From NCBI GenBank assembly GCA_030145825.1, contig JAIXHM010000005.1:1-36342 (forward strand): a stretch of 36,342 bases of DNA. Reading direction: 5' to 3'. Below, piece after piece: positions 27,897 to 36,342 of the stretch. A program made the position numbers and the translations under genes. The DNA comes from Flavobacterium sp. (lineage in GTDB: Bacteria > Bacteroidota > Bacteroidia > Flavobacteriales > Flavobacteriaceae). Position 1 is the stretch's first letter; each line of letters starts with the position of its first letter. The notes below the pieces were generated by a model. That model ran no database searches. It saw only the letters and a program-made list of their open reading frames with translations, and had not been told where the DNA came from.

Positions 27897-28500
27897 TGCT
27901 ATTATTTTTGACTTTGGTGACGTTTTTATCAATATTGACAAAGAACATTGTCATAACCAACTGAAAAAATTAGGGTTAAAAGAATGGAATAGCGAATTAG
28001 ACATTCTTAATCATAATTATGAAATAGGAAAAATTGACGAACTTCAATTTATGGAAGGTTTACAAAAACAAATTCCAAATGCAAGTGTTCTTGAAATTAG
28101 AGACGCTTGGAATACTGTTTTAAAAGATTTTCCTGAAAACCGATTAGAGTTTATCCAAATGCTTGCTCCAAAATACAAAATGTACTTGCTAAGCAATACT
28201 GACCGAACGCATATTGAAAAATTTGAACATAAATTTGGACTTTCTTTTGCGAGAGATTTTTACAGTTGTTTTGAGAAGGTTTACTTTTCTTTTGAATTTG
28301 GATTTAGAAAACCCGATGAAAAAGCATTTCAATTTATCTTAAACAATCATCATTTAATTCCTAAAAAAACACTTTTTGTTGACGACAACGCTGACAATAT
28401 TGCTAGTGCAAAAAATCTTGGACTTAAGACTTGGCATTTGAATCCAAAAACTGAAGATGTTGTACAACTTTTAGATTATATCAAAAACTTAAATGATTAA
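27889..28500 (+). CDS. HAD family hydrolase/phosphatase
   Basis: 'MIDAIIFDFGDVFINID', 'LLSNTDRTHIEKF', 'GFRKPDEKAF', 'LFVDDNADNIASAKNLG'. Confidence 0.92.
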   Translation: MIDAIIFDFGDVFINIDKEHCHNQLKKLGLKEWNSELDILNHNYEIGKIDELQFMEGLQKQIPNASVLEIRDAWNTVLKDFPENRLEFIQMLAPKYKMYLLSNTDRTHIEKFEHKFGLSFARDFYSCFEKVYFSFEFGFRKPDEKAFQFILNNHHLIPKKTLFVDDNADNIASAKNLGLKTWHLNPKTEDVVQLLDYIKNLND

Positions 28501-29350
28501 TATTTTATTAGCACTCTTTTTTTCAGGGTGTTTGTACATTGCTTTTAAAATCTTCAAACATTTTAATGTAGATACTTTTCAAGCAATTGTTTTCAATTAT
28601 CTTATTGCTTTTATTTTAGGTTTAATTTTAAACCAATCGAATATAGAATTACACCAAGTTTACGAACAAGGTTGGTTTGCTAATTGTGTAATTTTAGGCA
28701 TTTTATTTATAGTTGTTTTTTACGTAATAGGAAAAACTACTCAAGTTAACGGTTTAACAGTAGCTTCAGTAGCCAGTAAAATGTCTATGATTATTCCTAT
28801 TCTATTTGGAATTTTCTATTTTAAAGAAAACGTAACAAATTTAATTGTACTAGGAATTGTTTTAGCTCTTTTTGCTGTTTTCTTTGTTTCCAAAAATGAA
28901 AATGAGAAAATAAATTTTTCCTCATTTAAGTTTCCAATTCTTTTATTTTTTGGCGCAGGAATTATTGACACTTTAATTAATTACACACAGCATACTCATT
29001 TAACAAAAGATGAAGTAAGCTTATTTTCTGCTTTTACCTTTCTATTTGCTTTTATTTTTGGCTGTTTTTCAATAGTTTATAAAATTTTAAAAAAAGAATT
29101 TCACTTTGAACTTAGAAATTTCATAGCAGGAATTGCTTTAGGTGTTCCCAACTTCTTTTCGATGTTTTATTTAACTAAAGCATTACAAACCGAAAACATG
29201 GACAGTTCAATAATTTTTACAATATTAAATATTGGTGTAATTTTGTTCACAACATTTGTTGGCATTATCTTTTTTAAAGAAAAAATGAGCAAACAAAATT
29301 ATTTCGGAATTGCCTTAGCCATTATAGCGCTATTTTTAGTTACCAATTAA
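28493..29350 (+). CDS. EamA/DMT-family transporter
   Basis: About 10 TM segments, EamA-like; overlaps the HAD gene by 8 nt. Confidence 0.8.
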   Translation: MINILLALFFSGCLYIAFKIFKHFNVDTFQAIVFNYLIAFILGLILNQSNIELHQVYEQGWFANCVILGILFIVVFYVIGKTTQVNGLTVASVASKMSMIIPILFGIFYFKENVTNLIVLGIVLALFAVFFVSKNENEKINFSSFKFPILLFFGAGIIDTLINYTQHTHLTKDEVSLFSAFTFLFAFIFGCFSIVYKILKKEFHFELRNFIAGIALGVPNFFSMFYLTKALQTENMDSSIIFTILNIGVILFTTFVGIIFFKEKMSKQNYFGIALAIIALFLVTN

Positions 29351-29351
29351 C

Positions 29352-29978
29352 ATGAATCAAAACGAAATTATTGACACTTACAAAACCATAGACCAACCCT
29401 CAATTGAAGTTTTATTTAAAGATAAAAACAGTAAATTTTTTGGTTATGCTATTCCAGTTACTAGTGAAGATGAAATTAAAGAACATCTAGCAGAACTTAA
29501 AAAACAACATTTTTCTGCTAGACACTGGTGTTACGCCTTTCAAATTGGAACTGAAACAAAATACCATAGAGCTAATGATGATGGCGAACCTAACAATAGT
29601 GCTGGAATGCCTATATATGGTCAAATTCAATCTTTTGAAGTAACTAATGTTTTAGTAATTGTGGTTCGATATTTTGGCGGAGTAAAATTGGGCGTCAGCG
29701 GTTTAATAAATGCCTATAAAACTGCTGCACAAATGGCCTTAGAAGAATGCGAAATAATTGAAAAAACTATTAACAAACATTTCTTAGTAAACTTCGATTA
29801 CAAAAACATGAATAAAGTTATGCGTGTTATCAAGGAAAAAAACATTTCAATAGTTAATCAGAAAATGGAATTAGCTTGCGAAATTGAAATTGCAACGCGA
29901 AAAAAAAATGCTGAAGAAATCTTCAACATTTTTAATACACTTTTCGAAGTATCTATTAAAGAAAAAGAAGATTTATAA
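29352..29978 (+). CDS. YigZ/IMPACT family protein
   Basis: 'KDKNSKFFGYAIPVTSEDEI...HWCYAFQIG...RANDDGEPNNSAGMPIYGQI...VIVVRYFGGVKLGVSGLINAYKTAA'. Confidence 0.94.
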   Translation: MNQNEIIDTYKTIDQPSIEVLFKDKNSKFFGYAIPVTSEDEIKEHLAELKKQHFSARHWCYAFQIGTETKYHRANDDGEPNNSAGMPIYGQIQSFEVTNVLVIVVRYFGGVKLGVSGLINAYKTAAQMALEECEIIEKTINKHFLVNFDYKNMNKVMRVIKEKNISIVNQKMELACEIEIATRKKNAEEIFNIFNTLFEVSIKEKEDL

Positions 29979-30374
29979 AAGCTCAACTTTTTCACTTACA
30001 TATTTTGGAGCCATAGTTGGTCTTCCCGTTTTCATATCAACAAATACTAGTACTGAATTTCCTGTCGTTAATAACTCGTTTGATTCATTATATATTTCGT
30101 AGTCAAATTCAATTTTAACAGAACTCAGTTTCTTCAAAATTGTTCTTATAGTCAGTAAATCATCGTAACGCGCCGATTTCTTATAATTCATAGTAAGCGA
30201 AACTACAGGAAGCATTACACCATTATCTTCCATCCATTTATAAGAGACTCCAAGATTCCTTAACCACTCTACCCTTCCCATCTCAAAATATTGCGCATAG
30301 TTACCGTGATAAACCACACCCATTTGATCTGTTTCAGCATATCGTACTCGAACTTGTATATCAAAAATTTTCAT
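29973..30374 (-). CDS. Acyl-CoA thioesterase (YbgC/FadM-like, hotdog fold)
   Basis: 'VRVRYAETDQMGVVYHGNYAQYFEMGRVEWLR'. Confidence 0.93.
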   Translation of the reverse strand: MKIFDIQVRVRYAETDQMGVVYHGNYAQYFEMGRVEWLRNLGVSYKWMEDNGVMLPVVSLTMNYKKSARYDDLLTIRTILKKLSSVKIEFDYEIYNESNELLTTGNSVLVFVDMKTGRPTMAPKYVSEKVELL

Positions 30375-30617
30375 AAATATTTTCGTAATTTTTTTATTTT
30401 GTAAGATAACACTTTAATATTAAAGAAATGTTAAAAAAAAGCTTCCTAAACCAAAAAATGGTTTACAATATTTTTTTCAAAAAATCAATAGCATTTCTAT
30501 TTTTTTTTACAAAAAATTGTTCACATATTTGTTTTCCCAATCAACCAAAACCTACTCAAGGGCTAAGCCCTGAAAAACAATTTATTAACCTTTAAGCAAC
30601 TATAAAAAAGTTTATCT

Positions 30618-32045
30618 ATGAGTAAAACTGCGCAATCAGTATGGAAAAACTGTCTGTCATTCATAAAGGATAATATCCAAGAACAAGCCTATAAAACTTG
30701 GTTCGAACCGATACAGTCAGTTGACTTAACAGACAATGCGCTTTCTATTCAAGTGCCTAGTAAATTCTTTTACGAATGGCTAGAAGAACATTATGTTAAA
30801 CTTTTAAAAGTAGCATTAACTAAAGAACTTGGACCAAACGCAAAGTTATTGTATAAAATTAAGATGGAAAACTCTTATAACAATAAACTTCCGTTTACAC
30901 ACCAAATTCCTAGTAACGATAGACAAGCAGTAAAACCCCAAGAGGTAGATGTTCCTATTGTACAAAAAGATCCAGAACTAAAAAATCCTTTTATAATTCC
31001 TGGTATTCGAAATATTAACATTGATTCTCAATTAAATGCTAATTACAGCTTTGATAACTTTTTAGAAGGAGACTCAAATAGATTGGCTAGAAGTGCTGGT
31101 ATGGCTGTTGCTAACAAACCAGGAGGAACTTCTTTTAATCCATTGTTAATATTTGGAGGAGTTGGACTTGGCAAAACTCACCTTGCTCATGCAATTGGGG
31201 TTGAAATCAAAGAAAAACATCCTGAAAAAACCGTTCTTTATATTTCGGCTGAAATTTTTACTCAGCAATATATAGAATCTGTTAAGAAAAATACACGAAA
31301 CGATTTTATTCACTTCTACCAATTAATAGATGTGTTAATTATCGACGACGTTCAATTCTTATCAGGAAAATCTGGAACACAAGATGTTTTCTTCCACATT
31401 TTCAACCATTTACATCAAAATGGAAAACAGGTTATTTTAACATCTGACAAAGCTCCTGTCGATATGCAAGATATTGAACAACGTTTATTATCTCGTTTCA
31501 AATGGGGACTTTCAGCGGAGCTACACCAACCTGATTATGAAACACGTATTTCTATCTTAAAAAACATTTTATACCGAGATGGTGTAGAAATGCCAGAAGA
31601 AATTATAGAATATGTTGCAAAAAACATCAAATCAAACGTAAGAGAACTTGAAGGAGCAATAATTTCTTTAATTGCTCAATCTTCTTTCAATAAAAAAGAA
31701 GTTACAATTGAACTTGCAAAACAAGTTGTAGAGAAATTTGTTAAAAATATTAAACGTGAAATTTCTGTTGACTACATCCAAAAGATTATTTCAGATTATT
31801 TTCAACTTGATATTGAAACATTACAATCAAAAACTCGTAAAAGAGATGTTGTTCAAGCTCGTCAATTAGCCATGTTTTTCGCTAAAAAATATACAAAAAA
31901 TTCTTTAGCAAGTATTGGTAGCCAAATTGGAAATAGAGATCACGCAACAGTTCTTCACGCTTGTAAAACAGTAGATAATTTAGTTTCTACTGATAAACAA
32001 TTCCGTAAGTTTGTTGATGACTTAAACAAAAAATTATCGCAATAA
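30618..32045 (+). CDS. dnaA: Chromosomal replication initiator protein DnaA
   Basis: 'NPLLIFGGVGLGKTHLAHAIG', 'VLIIDDVQFLSGK', 'GNRDHATVLHACKTV'. Confidence 0.98.
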   Translation: MSKTAQSVWKNCLSFIKDNIQEQAYKTWFEPIQSVDLTDNALSIQVPSKFFYEWLEEHYVKLLKVALTKELGPNAKLLYKIKMENSYNNKLPFTHQIPSNDRQAVKPQEVDVPIVQKDPELKNPFIIPGIRNINIDSQLNANYSFDNFLEGDSNRLARSAGMAVANKPGGTSFNPLLIFGGVGLGKTHLAHAIGVEIKEKHPEKTVLYISAEIFTQQYIESVKKNTRNDFIHFYQLIDVLIIDDVQFLSGKSGTQDVFFHIFNHLHQNGKQVILTSDKAPVDMQDIEQRLLSRFKWGLSAELHQPDYETRISILKNILYRDGVEMPEEIIEYVAKNIKSNVRELEGAIISLIAQSSFNKKEVTIELAKQVVEKFVKNIKREISVDYIQKIISDYFQLDIETLQSKTRKRDVVQARQLAMFFAKKYTKNSLASIGSQIGNRDHATVLHACKTVDNLVSTDKQFRKFVDDLNKKLSQ

Positions 32046-32503
32046 TGCCTACTAAAATTTTAATGGTTTGTTTAGGTAACATTTGTCGTTCTCCTTTAGC
32101 AGAAGGCATCTTAAAATCTAAACTTTCTAAAAATAATTTTATTGTAGATTCAGCAGGAACAGGCGGATGGCATGCAGGCGAAAAACCAGACAAACGATCA
32201 ATTGCTATTGCTAAACAAAAAGGATTAGATATTTCTCAGCAAAAAGCACGACAGTTTTCGGCTAAAGATTTTAAAGAATTTGATTATATCTATGCCATGG
32301 ATATGTCTAATTACAAAAATATTTTGTCGCTAGCTGAAAATGAAGCAGACAAAACAAAAGTTACATTAATACTTAACGAATTATTTCCTGGCGAAAATGT
32401 TGAAGTTCCAGATCCATACTATGGAGGAGTTGATGGTTTTGAGAATGTTTACAACATGCTCGATAAAGCCTGTGATGTAATTGCAGAAAAACTAACAAAA
32501 TGA
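32045..32503 (+). CDS. Low-molecular-weight protein-tyrosine phosphatase
   Basis: 'MVCLGNICRSPLAEGIL' (CX5R) and 'EVPDPYYGG'. Confidence 0.94.
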   Translation: MPTKILMVCLGNICRSPLAEGILKSKLSKNNFIVDSAGTGGWHAGEKPDKRSIAIAKQKGLDISQQKARQFSAKDFKEFDYIYAMDMSNYKNILSLAENEADKTKVTLILNELFPGENVEVPDPYYGGVDGFENVYNMLDKACDVIAEKLTK

Positions 32504-33222
32504 AACCTTTACAATTTTTAGGCAAACTTTACTTAATCCCAACAACTTTGGGAGAAATGAACCCTGAAGATGTATTACCTCAAACTATTAAAAGAAGTAT
32601 TGATTTTATTGACCATTTTATAGTTGAAAACGAAAAAACAGCAAGACGCTTTATAAAAAGTGTTCAGCCTGATAAAAAACAATCAGAACTTAAACTTAGT
32701 CTCCTTAACAAGCATACTGAAACCAGCGAACATTATAAAATGCTAGAACCTCTTTTAAATGGTTTAAATGTAGGATTGATGAGTGAAGCGGGTTGTCCTG
32801 GTGTTGCAGATCCAGGTGCTGTAATTGTAAAACTAGCTCATGAAAAAGGTATTCAAGTTGTTCCTCTAGTAGGTCCAAGTTCAATTTTATTAGCTATAAT
32901 GGCGAGTGGAATGAACGGGCAAAGTTTTGCTTTTAATGGCTACTTACCTATTGATAACAATGAAAAGAAAGCCGCAATAAAACAATTTGAAAGACTTTCA
33001 CAAGAAAAAAACCAGTCGCAATTATTTATTGAAACTCCCTATAGAAACAATAAACTTTTTGAAGATTTAGTAAATATTTTACAACCCAATACACACCTTT
33101 GTATTGCTTGTGATATTACTTTACCTACCGAGTTTATTAAAACTAAAACTATAAAAGAGTGGAAAAAAAACAAGGTCGACTTACATAAGCGACCTTGCAT
33201 ATTCATTATTCACAAAGAATAA
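32500..33222 (+). CDS. SAM-dependent methyltransferase, tetrapyrrole methylase family (RsmI-like)
   Basis: 'GKLYLIPTTLG', 'GLMSEAGCPGVADPGAVIVKLAHEKGIQVVPLVGPSSILLAIMASGM'. Confidence 0.9.
   Translation: MKPLQFLGKLYLIPTTLGEMNPEDVLPQTIKRSIDFIDHFIVENEKTARRFIKSVQPDKKQSELKLSLLNKHTETSEHYKMLEPLLNGLNVGLMSEAGCPGVADPGAVIVKLAHEKGIQVVPLVGPSSILLAIMASGMNGQSFAFNGYLPIDNNEKKAAIKQFERLSQEKNQSQLFIETPYRNNKLFEDLVNILQPNTHLCIACDITLPTEFIKTKTIKEWKKNKVDLHKRPCIFIIHKE
33163..33197 (-). terminator. Minus-strand Rho-independent terminator nested in the 3' end of the plus-strand methyltransferase gene
   Basis: Minus strand CAAGGTCG-cttatgtaagt-CGACCTTG-TTTTTTTT, 35 nt beyond the stop of the 33232 minus-strand gene. Confidence 0.75.
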
Positions 33223-33231
33223 TTAATTTTT

Positions 33232-33879
33232 TTAATCTAAATCTACTTTAGCATTTTTATTTGCAGGAATGTGTGATACATCATATCCTTCAAATTTTTT
33301 AATGTAACTTCTTAATGAAGTTCCGAAACCGTCTTTAAAACCGCTTCTTCCGTTACTTCTCAAATACTTTTTTACAGAACCAGCTCCACCTAAATGTGCT
33401 GCTGCTAAAAGTCCAGATTCAGTAATTTCAATGCCGTTTATTTTTCTACCGCAATATTTTTCAATTTCATTGCGCAGTTCCCATTTATTTCTAGCAATTA
33501 AAGCTCTAAACGCTTTTTCTTGCCAATCGGCATTATGAAGGAATTCTTGAAAATCGTAAATTCCTAAAGTTCTTAGAGTACTTTTTCCGAATTGGTATTT
33601 TCCCATATATCCAAATGGATTTACCAAACTAAGTTTTCCTCTTGATTCTTTAAAAGCAATTGCTTCTCTAAAACCTACGAATGTTTTTCCTACAAACGGA
33701 ATTACAACACTCGTTTCACTTTCTAGCTCATTTCCTTCTGAAGGCACTCCGTAAACATAGTTACTGTTTTTATCTAAATAGAATCCTTCAAGTGTTTCAG
33801 TTTTTGCTGAATTAAATCCTGTTAAAACTGATAGTACTAGGATGGTTAGTCCCAAAAAATACAAACCTTTTTTCGTCAT
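33232..33879 (-). CDS. Lysozyme/transglycosylase-like peptidoglycan-acting protein
   Basis: N-terminal hydrophobic signal; 'FREAIAFKESRGKLSLVNPFGYMGKYQFGKSTLRTLGI...GLLAAAHLGGAGSVKKYLRSNG', lysozyme-like fold. Confidence 0.75.
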   Translation of the reverse strand: MTKKGLYFLGLTILVLSVLTGFNSAKTETLEGFYLDKNSNYVYGVPSEGNELESETSVVIPFVGKTFVGFREAIAFKESRGKLSLVNPFGYMGKYQFGKSTLRTLGIYDFQEFLHNADWQEKAFRALIARNKWELRNEIEKYCGRKINGIEITESGLLAAAHLGGAGSVKKYLRSNGRSGFKDGFGTSLRSYIKKFEGYDVSHIPANKNAKVDLD

Positions 33880-33976
33880 AAATTTTCATTTCTCAGCGTC
33901 TGTCACCCATCTGAAATTTGCGGGGACAAATATACGAAAAAAATTAGAATATTGATTTACAGGTTGTTAAACTTTT

Positions 33977-34987
33977 CTAAAAGTAGACAAAGTGCCCTTT
34001 AACTCCGTTAAAATCACCTATTTGAAGTGTTGGCGCAGGAACTTTTATGGTATTAAATGCAGAAAAAATAGTCTTTAAAAAATGAGATTTTGTTTCAATT
34101 TTCGTCAAATCTACATCGAGAGAAAGATAAAATTCTCTTTTTGGAGATTGAGAAATTCCATTTTCAAAAGCTTCAGAATTTGAGCCATAAATCATTCCTT
34201 TTCCTCCATATCCTAATGCAAGATTTAACCATTTTGGTAAAACTTTTGAATGCGTGAAAGAATATAAATTAAAAGAAAGCCAATAAGTTTGTCCGTTATA
34301 ATCTTTTAAAAGCTGCTCATTAAAAGAACTTCCTAGAGTTTCTGGTCTATTTTGAGCGAAATGAGTTTGGTGGAAAGAAAATTTTGGTGTTATTCTTTGT
34401 TCGTGCCAAAGTAATTCTTGCCCAACGTAAAGTCCAGTTCCTGAAGCATTCGCTAACATATCGCCCCAAGAAAAACCCCATTCTTGAGAATAACCATCGA
34501 AAATTTCTACTACTGTTAAAAATCCGAAGCCAACTGTAGCACCATATACTAGTTGCTCTTTTTTGGTAGCACCACTCCAAGCTAATAAATCGGCACCAAT
34601 TTTACCTACATGGTAAGTAGAATAAAAATGCCCTACTTTATCTAGTTGTAACCATTGATTATTATCATTAATCGTATGAAAATTTGATTTTGGATAATCT
34701 TTATACCATAATTGGTTCAATCCTATTAAAGCTCCTCCTAGAGTAACACCTTCTGTAATGAGAACGGTTTTTTTTCTAGTAAGATTTAAAGTATCTGAAG
34801 GTTTAAAAAAGTTATCAAAACTTGATTGTCCGAAACTTAAAAAGCTGACAAATAAAAAAAACGACAACACCGTAACCCTGATGGAAGTGATATCCTTTTT
34901 TGTTCTCGAATTTTCTTGAAGTGACAAAAAAGATTTAACGAACAGCAGGAAAATAGACAACTGAAATAACGTTTCGTTTCGTTTCAA
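33977..34987 (-). CDS. DUF2279 domain-containing (YfiM-like) protein; start codon uncertain (TTG 34987 or GTG 34870)
   Basis: 'VYGATVGFGFLTVVEIFDGYSQEWGFSWGDMLANASGTGLYVGQELLW' is the DUF2279 core. No ATG upstream of the signal peptide VLSFFLFVSFLSFGQ. Confidence 0.85.
   Translation of the reverse strand: MKRNETLFQLSIFLLFVKSFLSLQENSRTKKDITSIRVTVLSFFLFVSFLSFGQSSFDNFFKPSDTLNLTRKKTVLITEGVTLGGALIGLNQLWYKDYPKSNFHTINDNNQWLQLDKVGHFYSTYHVGKIGADLLAWSGATKKEQLVYGATVGFGFLTVVEIFDGYSQEWGFSWGDMLANASGTGLYVGQELLWHEQRITPKFSFHQTHFAQNRPETLGSSFNEQLLKDYNGQTYWLSFNLYSFTHSKVLPKWLNLALGYGGKGMIYGSNSEAFENGISQSPKREFYLSLDVDLTKIETKSHFLKTIFSAFNTIKVPAPTLQIGDFNGVKGHFVYF
34871..34956 (+). repeat. Structured element A, copy 2, with a degenerate B-type element in the loop
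   Basis: CGTAACCCTGATGGAAGTGATATCCTTTTTTGT[tctcgaattttcttgaagtg]ACAAAAAAGATTTAACGAACAGCAGGAAAATAG. Confidence 0.7.
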
Positions 34988-34992
34988 ATCTT

Positions 34993-36033
34993 TTATCTAT
35001 TAATTCCTAGTTTATTTACCCAGTCGGCATATTTTCGTGCATTTATCATATGCGCATCATAATTTGCTGCAAATGCATGATAACCAGGATTTTCTGGACT
35101 AGCACAAAAATATAAATAATCGTGCTTTTCAGCATTTAAAACAGCATCGATAGACGAGATATCGGGCATAAAAATAGGTCCAGGTGGTAATCCAGCGTAT
35201 TTATAAGTATTGTAAGGCGAATCTATTATTAAATCGTTATGAAAAACTCTTTTTATAACTTGATCAAAATCGCCTGATTGCTTTTTAATCGCATAAATAA
35301 CAGTAGGATCTGCTTGTAAAGGCATTCCTGTTGCTAATCTGTTTAAATAAACTCCAGCTACTCGTGGTCTTTCGCTAACTTTTGCAGTTTCTTTTTGAAC
35401 AATTGAAGCCAGTACAGAAACTTGTTGCGGTGTTAAATTTAAATTAGCTGCTTTACTTTTTCTTTCGTCATTCCAAAAAACATGATATTCTTTAGCTAAT
35501 TTTTCAGCTAACTTTTCTGCAGAAGTATTCCAATAAAACTCGTAAGAGTTTGGAATAAAAAGACTTAAAACATTTTCTCTATCAATTTCATTTTTACTCA
35601 AAAAGTCTTTATTAGTAAACGCATTCATTAATGCTGTACTATCTGGCTCTAATTGATTCGCTAAACGTTGTGCAAATTTTTCGATACTCTCTTGATTATT
35701 AAAAGCTACTTTTACAGGAATATTACTTCTTAACGCACGAACCATATCGAAACTGTTCATGTTTTGTTTTAGTAAAAACTTCCCCGCCTTAGTATTTGTA
35801 AAATAGTTTCTTTTATTGGCTACAAATTCAAACTTGCTCCAATTTTTAACAAACGGACTTAGAGCTTCTTTTACCTCATCTTGAGTTGCATTTGTAGGAA
35901 TGTAAACAAACACCTCTTTTTGAACAAAAGTTGTATTAGCAGTAAAAGCTTTGTAATACACATAACCAGCTATACTTCCTAAAACAACTAAACCCGATAC
36001 AGCAATAATTGCAATTATTTTCTTTAGATTCAA
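34993..36033 (-). CDS. mltG: Endolytic murein transglycosylase MltG
   Basis: YceG family: 'LASIVQKETAKVSERPRVAGVYLNRLATGMPLQADPTVIYA...SPYNTYKYAGLPPGPIFMPDISSIDAVLNAEKHDYLYFCA'; TTG start. Confidence 0.96.
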   Translation of the reverse strand: MNLKKIIAIIAVSGLVVLGSIAGYVYYKAFTANTTFVQKEVFVYIPTNATQDEVKEALSPFVKNWSKFEFVANKRNYFTNTKAGKFLLKQNMNSFDMVRALRSNIPVKVAFNNQESIEKFAQRLANQLEPDSTALMNAFTNKDFLSKNEIDRENVLSLFIPNSYEFYWNTSAEKLAEKLAKEYHVFWNDERKSKAANLNLTPQQVSVLASIVQKETAKVSERPRVAGVYLNRLATGMPLQADPTVIYAIKKQSGDFDQVIKRVFHNDLIIDSPYNTYKYAGLPPGPIFMPDISSIDAVLNAEKHDYLYFCASPENPGYHAFAANYDAHMINARKYADWVNKLGINR

Positions 36034-36040
36034 GGGGAAC

Positions 36041-36342
36041 TTATTTTTCGTTAATTAACTGAAATAAAATTTCATCTTTATATTGATTATTAATTTTATT
36101 CCATTGTTTTTTGATACCAATTTTTTGAAAGCCAAATTTAGTAAAAAGTTGCAAACTCGCTTCATTATCAGTCGATATGTTTGCATATAATTGATGCAAC
36201 TGAAGATTTGAAAAACTATACTTTATTAATAAATCTAATGCTTCAGTTCCAATTCCTTTGTTTTTATATGATTCTGTATGAATTAAAATTCCAATTCCAG
36301 CTCTTGAATTCTGAGGATCATAATCAAATAAATCAATTAAAA
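36041..36342 (-). CDS. GNAT family N-acetyltransferase, partial (runs off window end)
   Basis: Minus-strand translation: LIDLFDYDPQNSRAGIGILIHTESYKNKGIGTEALDLLIKYSFSNLQLHQLYANISTDNEASLQLFTKFGFQKIGIKKQWNKINNQYKDEILFQLINEK*. Not in the ORF track because it is open at the edge. Confidence 0.85.
   Translation of the reverse strand, partial: LIDLFDYDPQNSRAGIGILIHTESYKNKGIGTEALDLLIKYSFSNLQLHQLYANISTDNEASLQLFTKFGFQKIGIKKQWNKINNQYKDEILFQLINEK

Noticed and set aside
29884-30102. 72 aa ORF spanning the YigZ/thioesterase junction
   Set aside because: Overlaps both convergent genes, whose own ends overlap by 6 nt; no independent signal.
30375-30617. oriC next to dnaA
   Set aside because: AT-rich but no clear cluster of TTATCCACA-type DnaA boxes; only a 2-mismatch TTGTTCACA. 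GC-skew of the whole chromosome would be needed.
1-36342. CRISPR array, tRNA, rRNA or IS element
   Set aside because: Scanned by eye: no regularly spaced direct repeats with unique spacers, no cloverleaf/TΨC motif, no transposase ORF. tRNAscan-SE and an ISfinder search would be the definitive checks.

Overview
The window is about 36.3 kb of AT-rich chromosome from a Flavobacterium-like bacterium (Bacteroidota). Support for this comes from the TAnnTTTG promoter motifs and the protein families. Gene content is mostly housekeeping: aroQ, xerD, rny, zapA, an M23 peptidase, a TonB-dependent receptor, an MsbA-like ABC exporter, a phosphoglucomutase, a GT2, rpmE2 (L31), a GlmU-like protein, hisS, a MacB-like permease, prmC, ribD, YigZ, dnaA, a LMW-PTP, a tetrapyrrole-methylase-family MTase and mltG. 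I see no prophage, CRISPR array, IS transposase, tRNA or rRNA. The most interesting layer is non-coding or repeat-derived. (1) A dispersed palindromic element ('element B', TGTC-N5-GAGCnnaGTCGA-N5') occurs about 12 times. Its two arms stay complementary while the arm sequence differs between copies. Four copies lie in frame inside conserved proteins: PrmC twice in two different reading frames, RibD, and a GNAT acetyltransferase. (2) A second structured element ('element A', TGATGGAA..GGTATC..TTTTTTGT / ACAAAAAA..ACAGCASG) occurs twice. Both copies carry a B element in the apical loop, and one has become the 5' end of a DUF2279 gene that has no ATG before its signal peptide. (3) A 6S-like RNA candidate with terminator lies between zapA and rny. 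All comparisons are internal to the window. Searches that would settle each claim are stated per finding.
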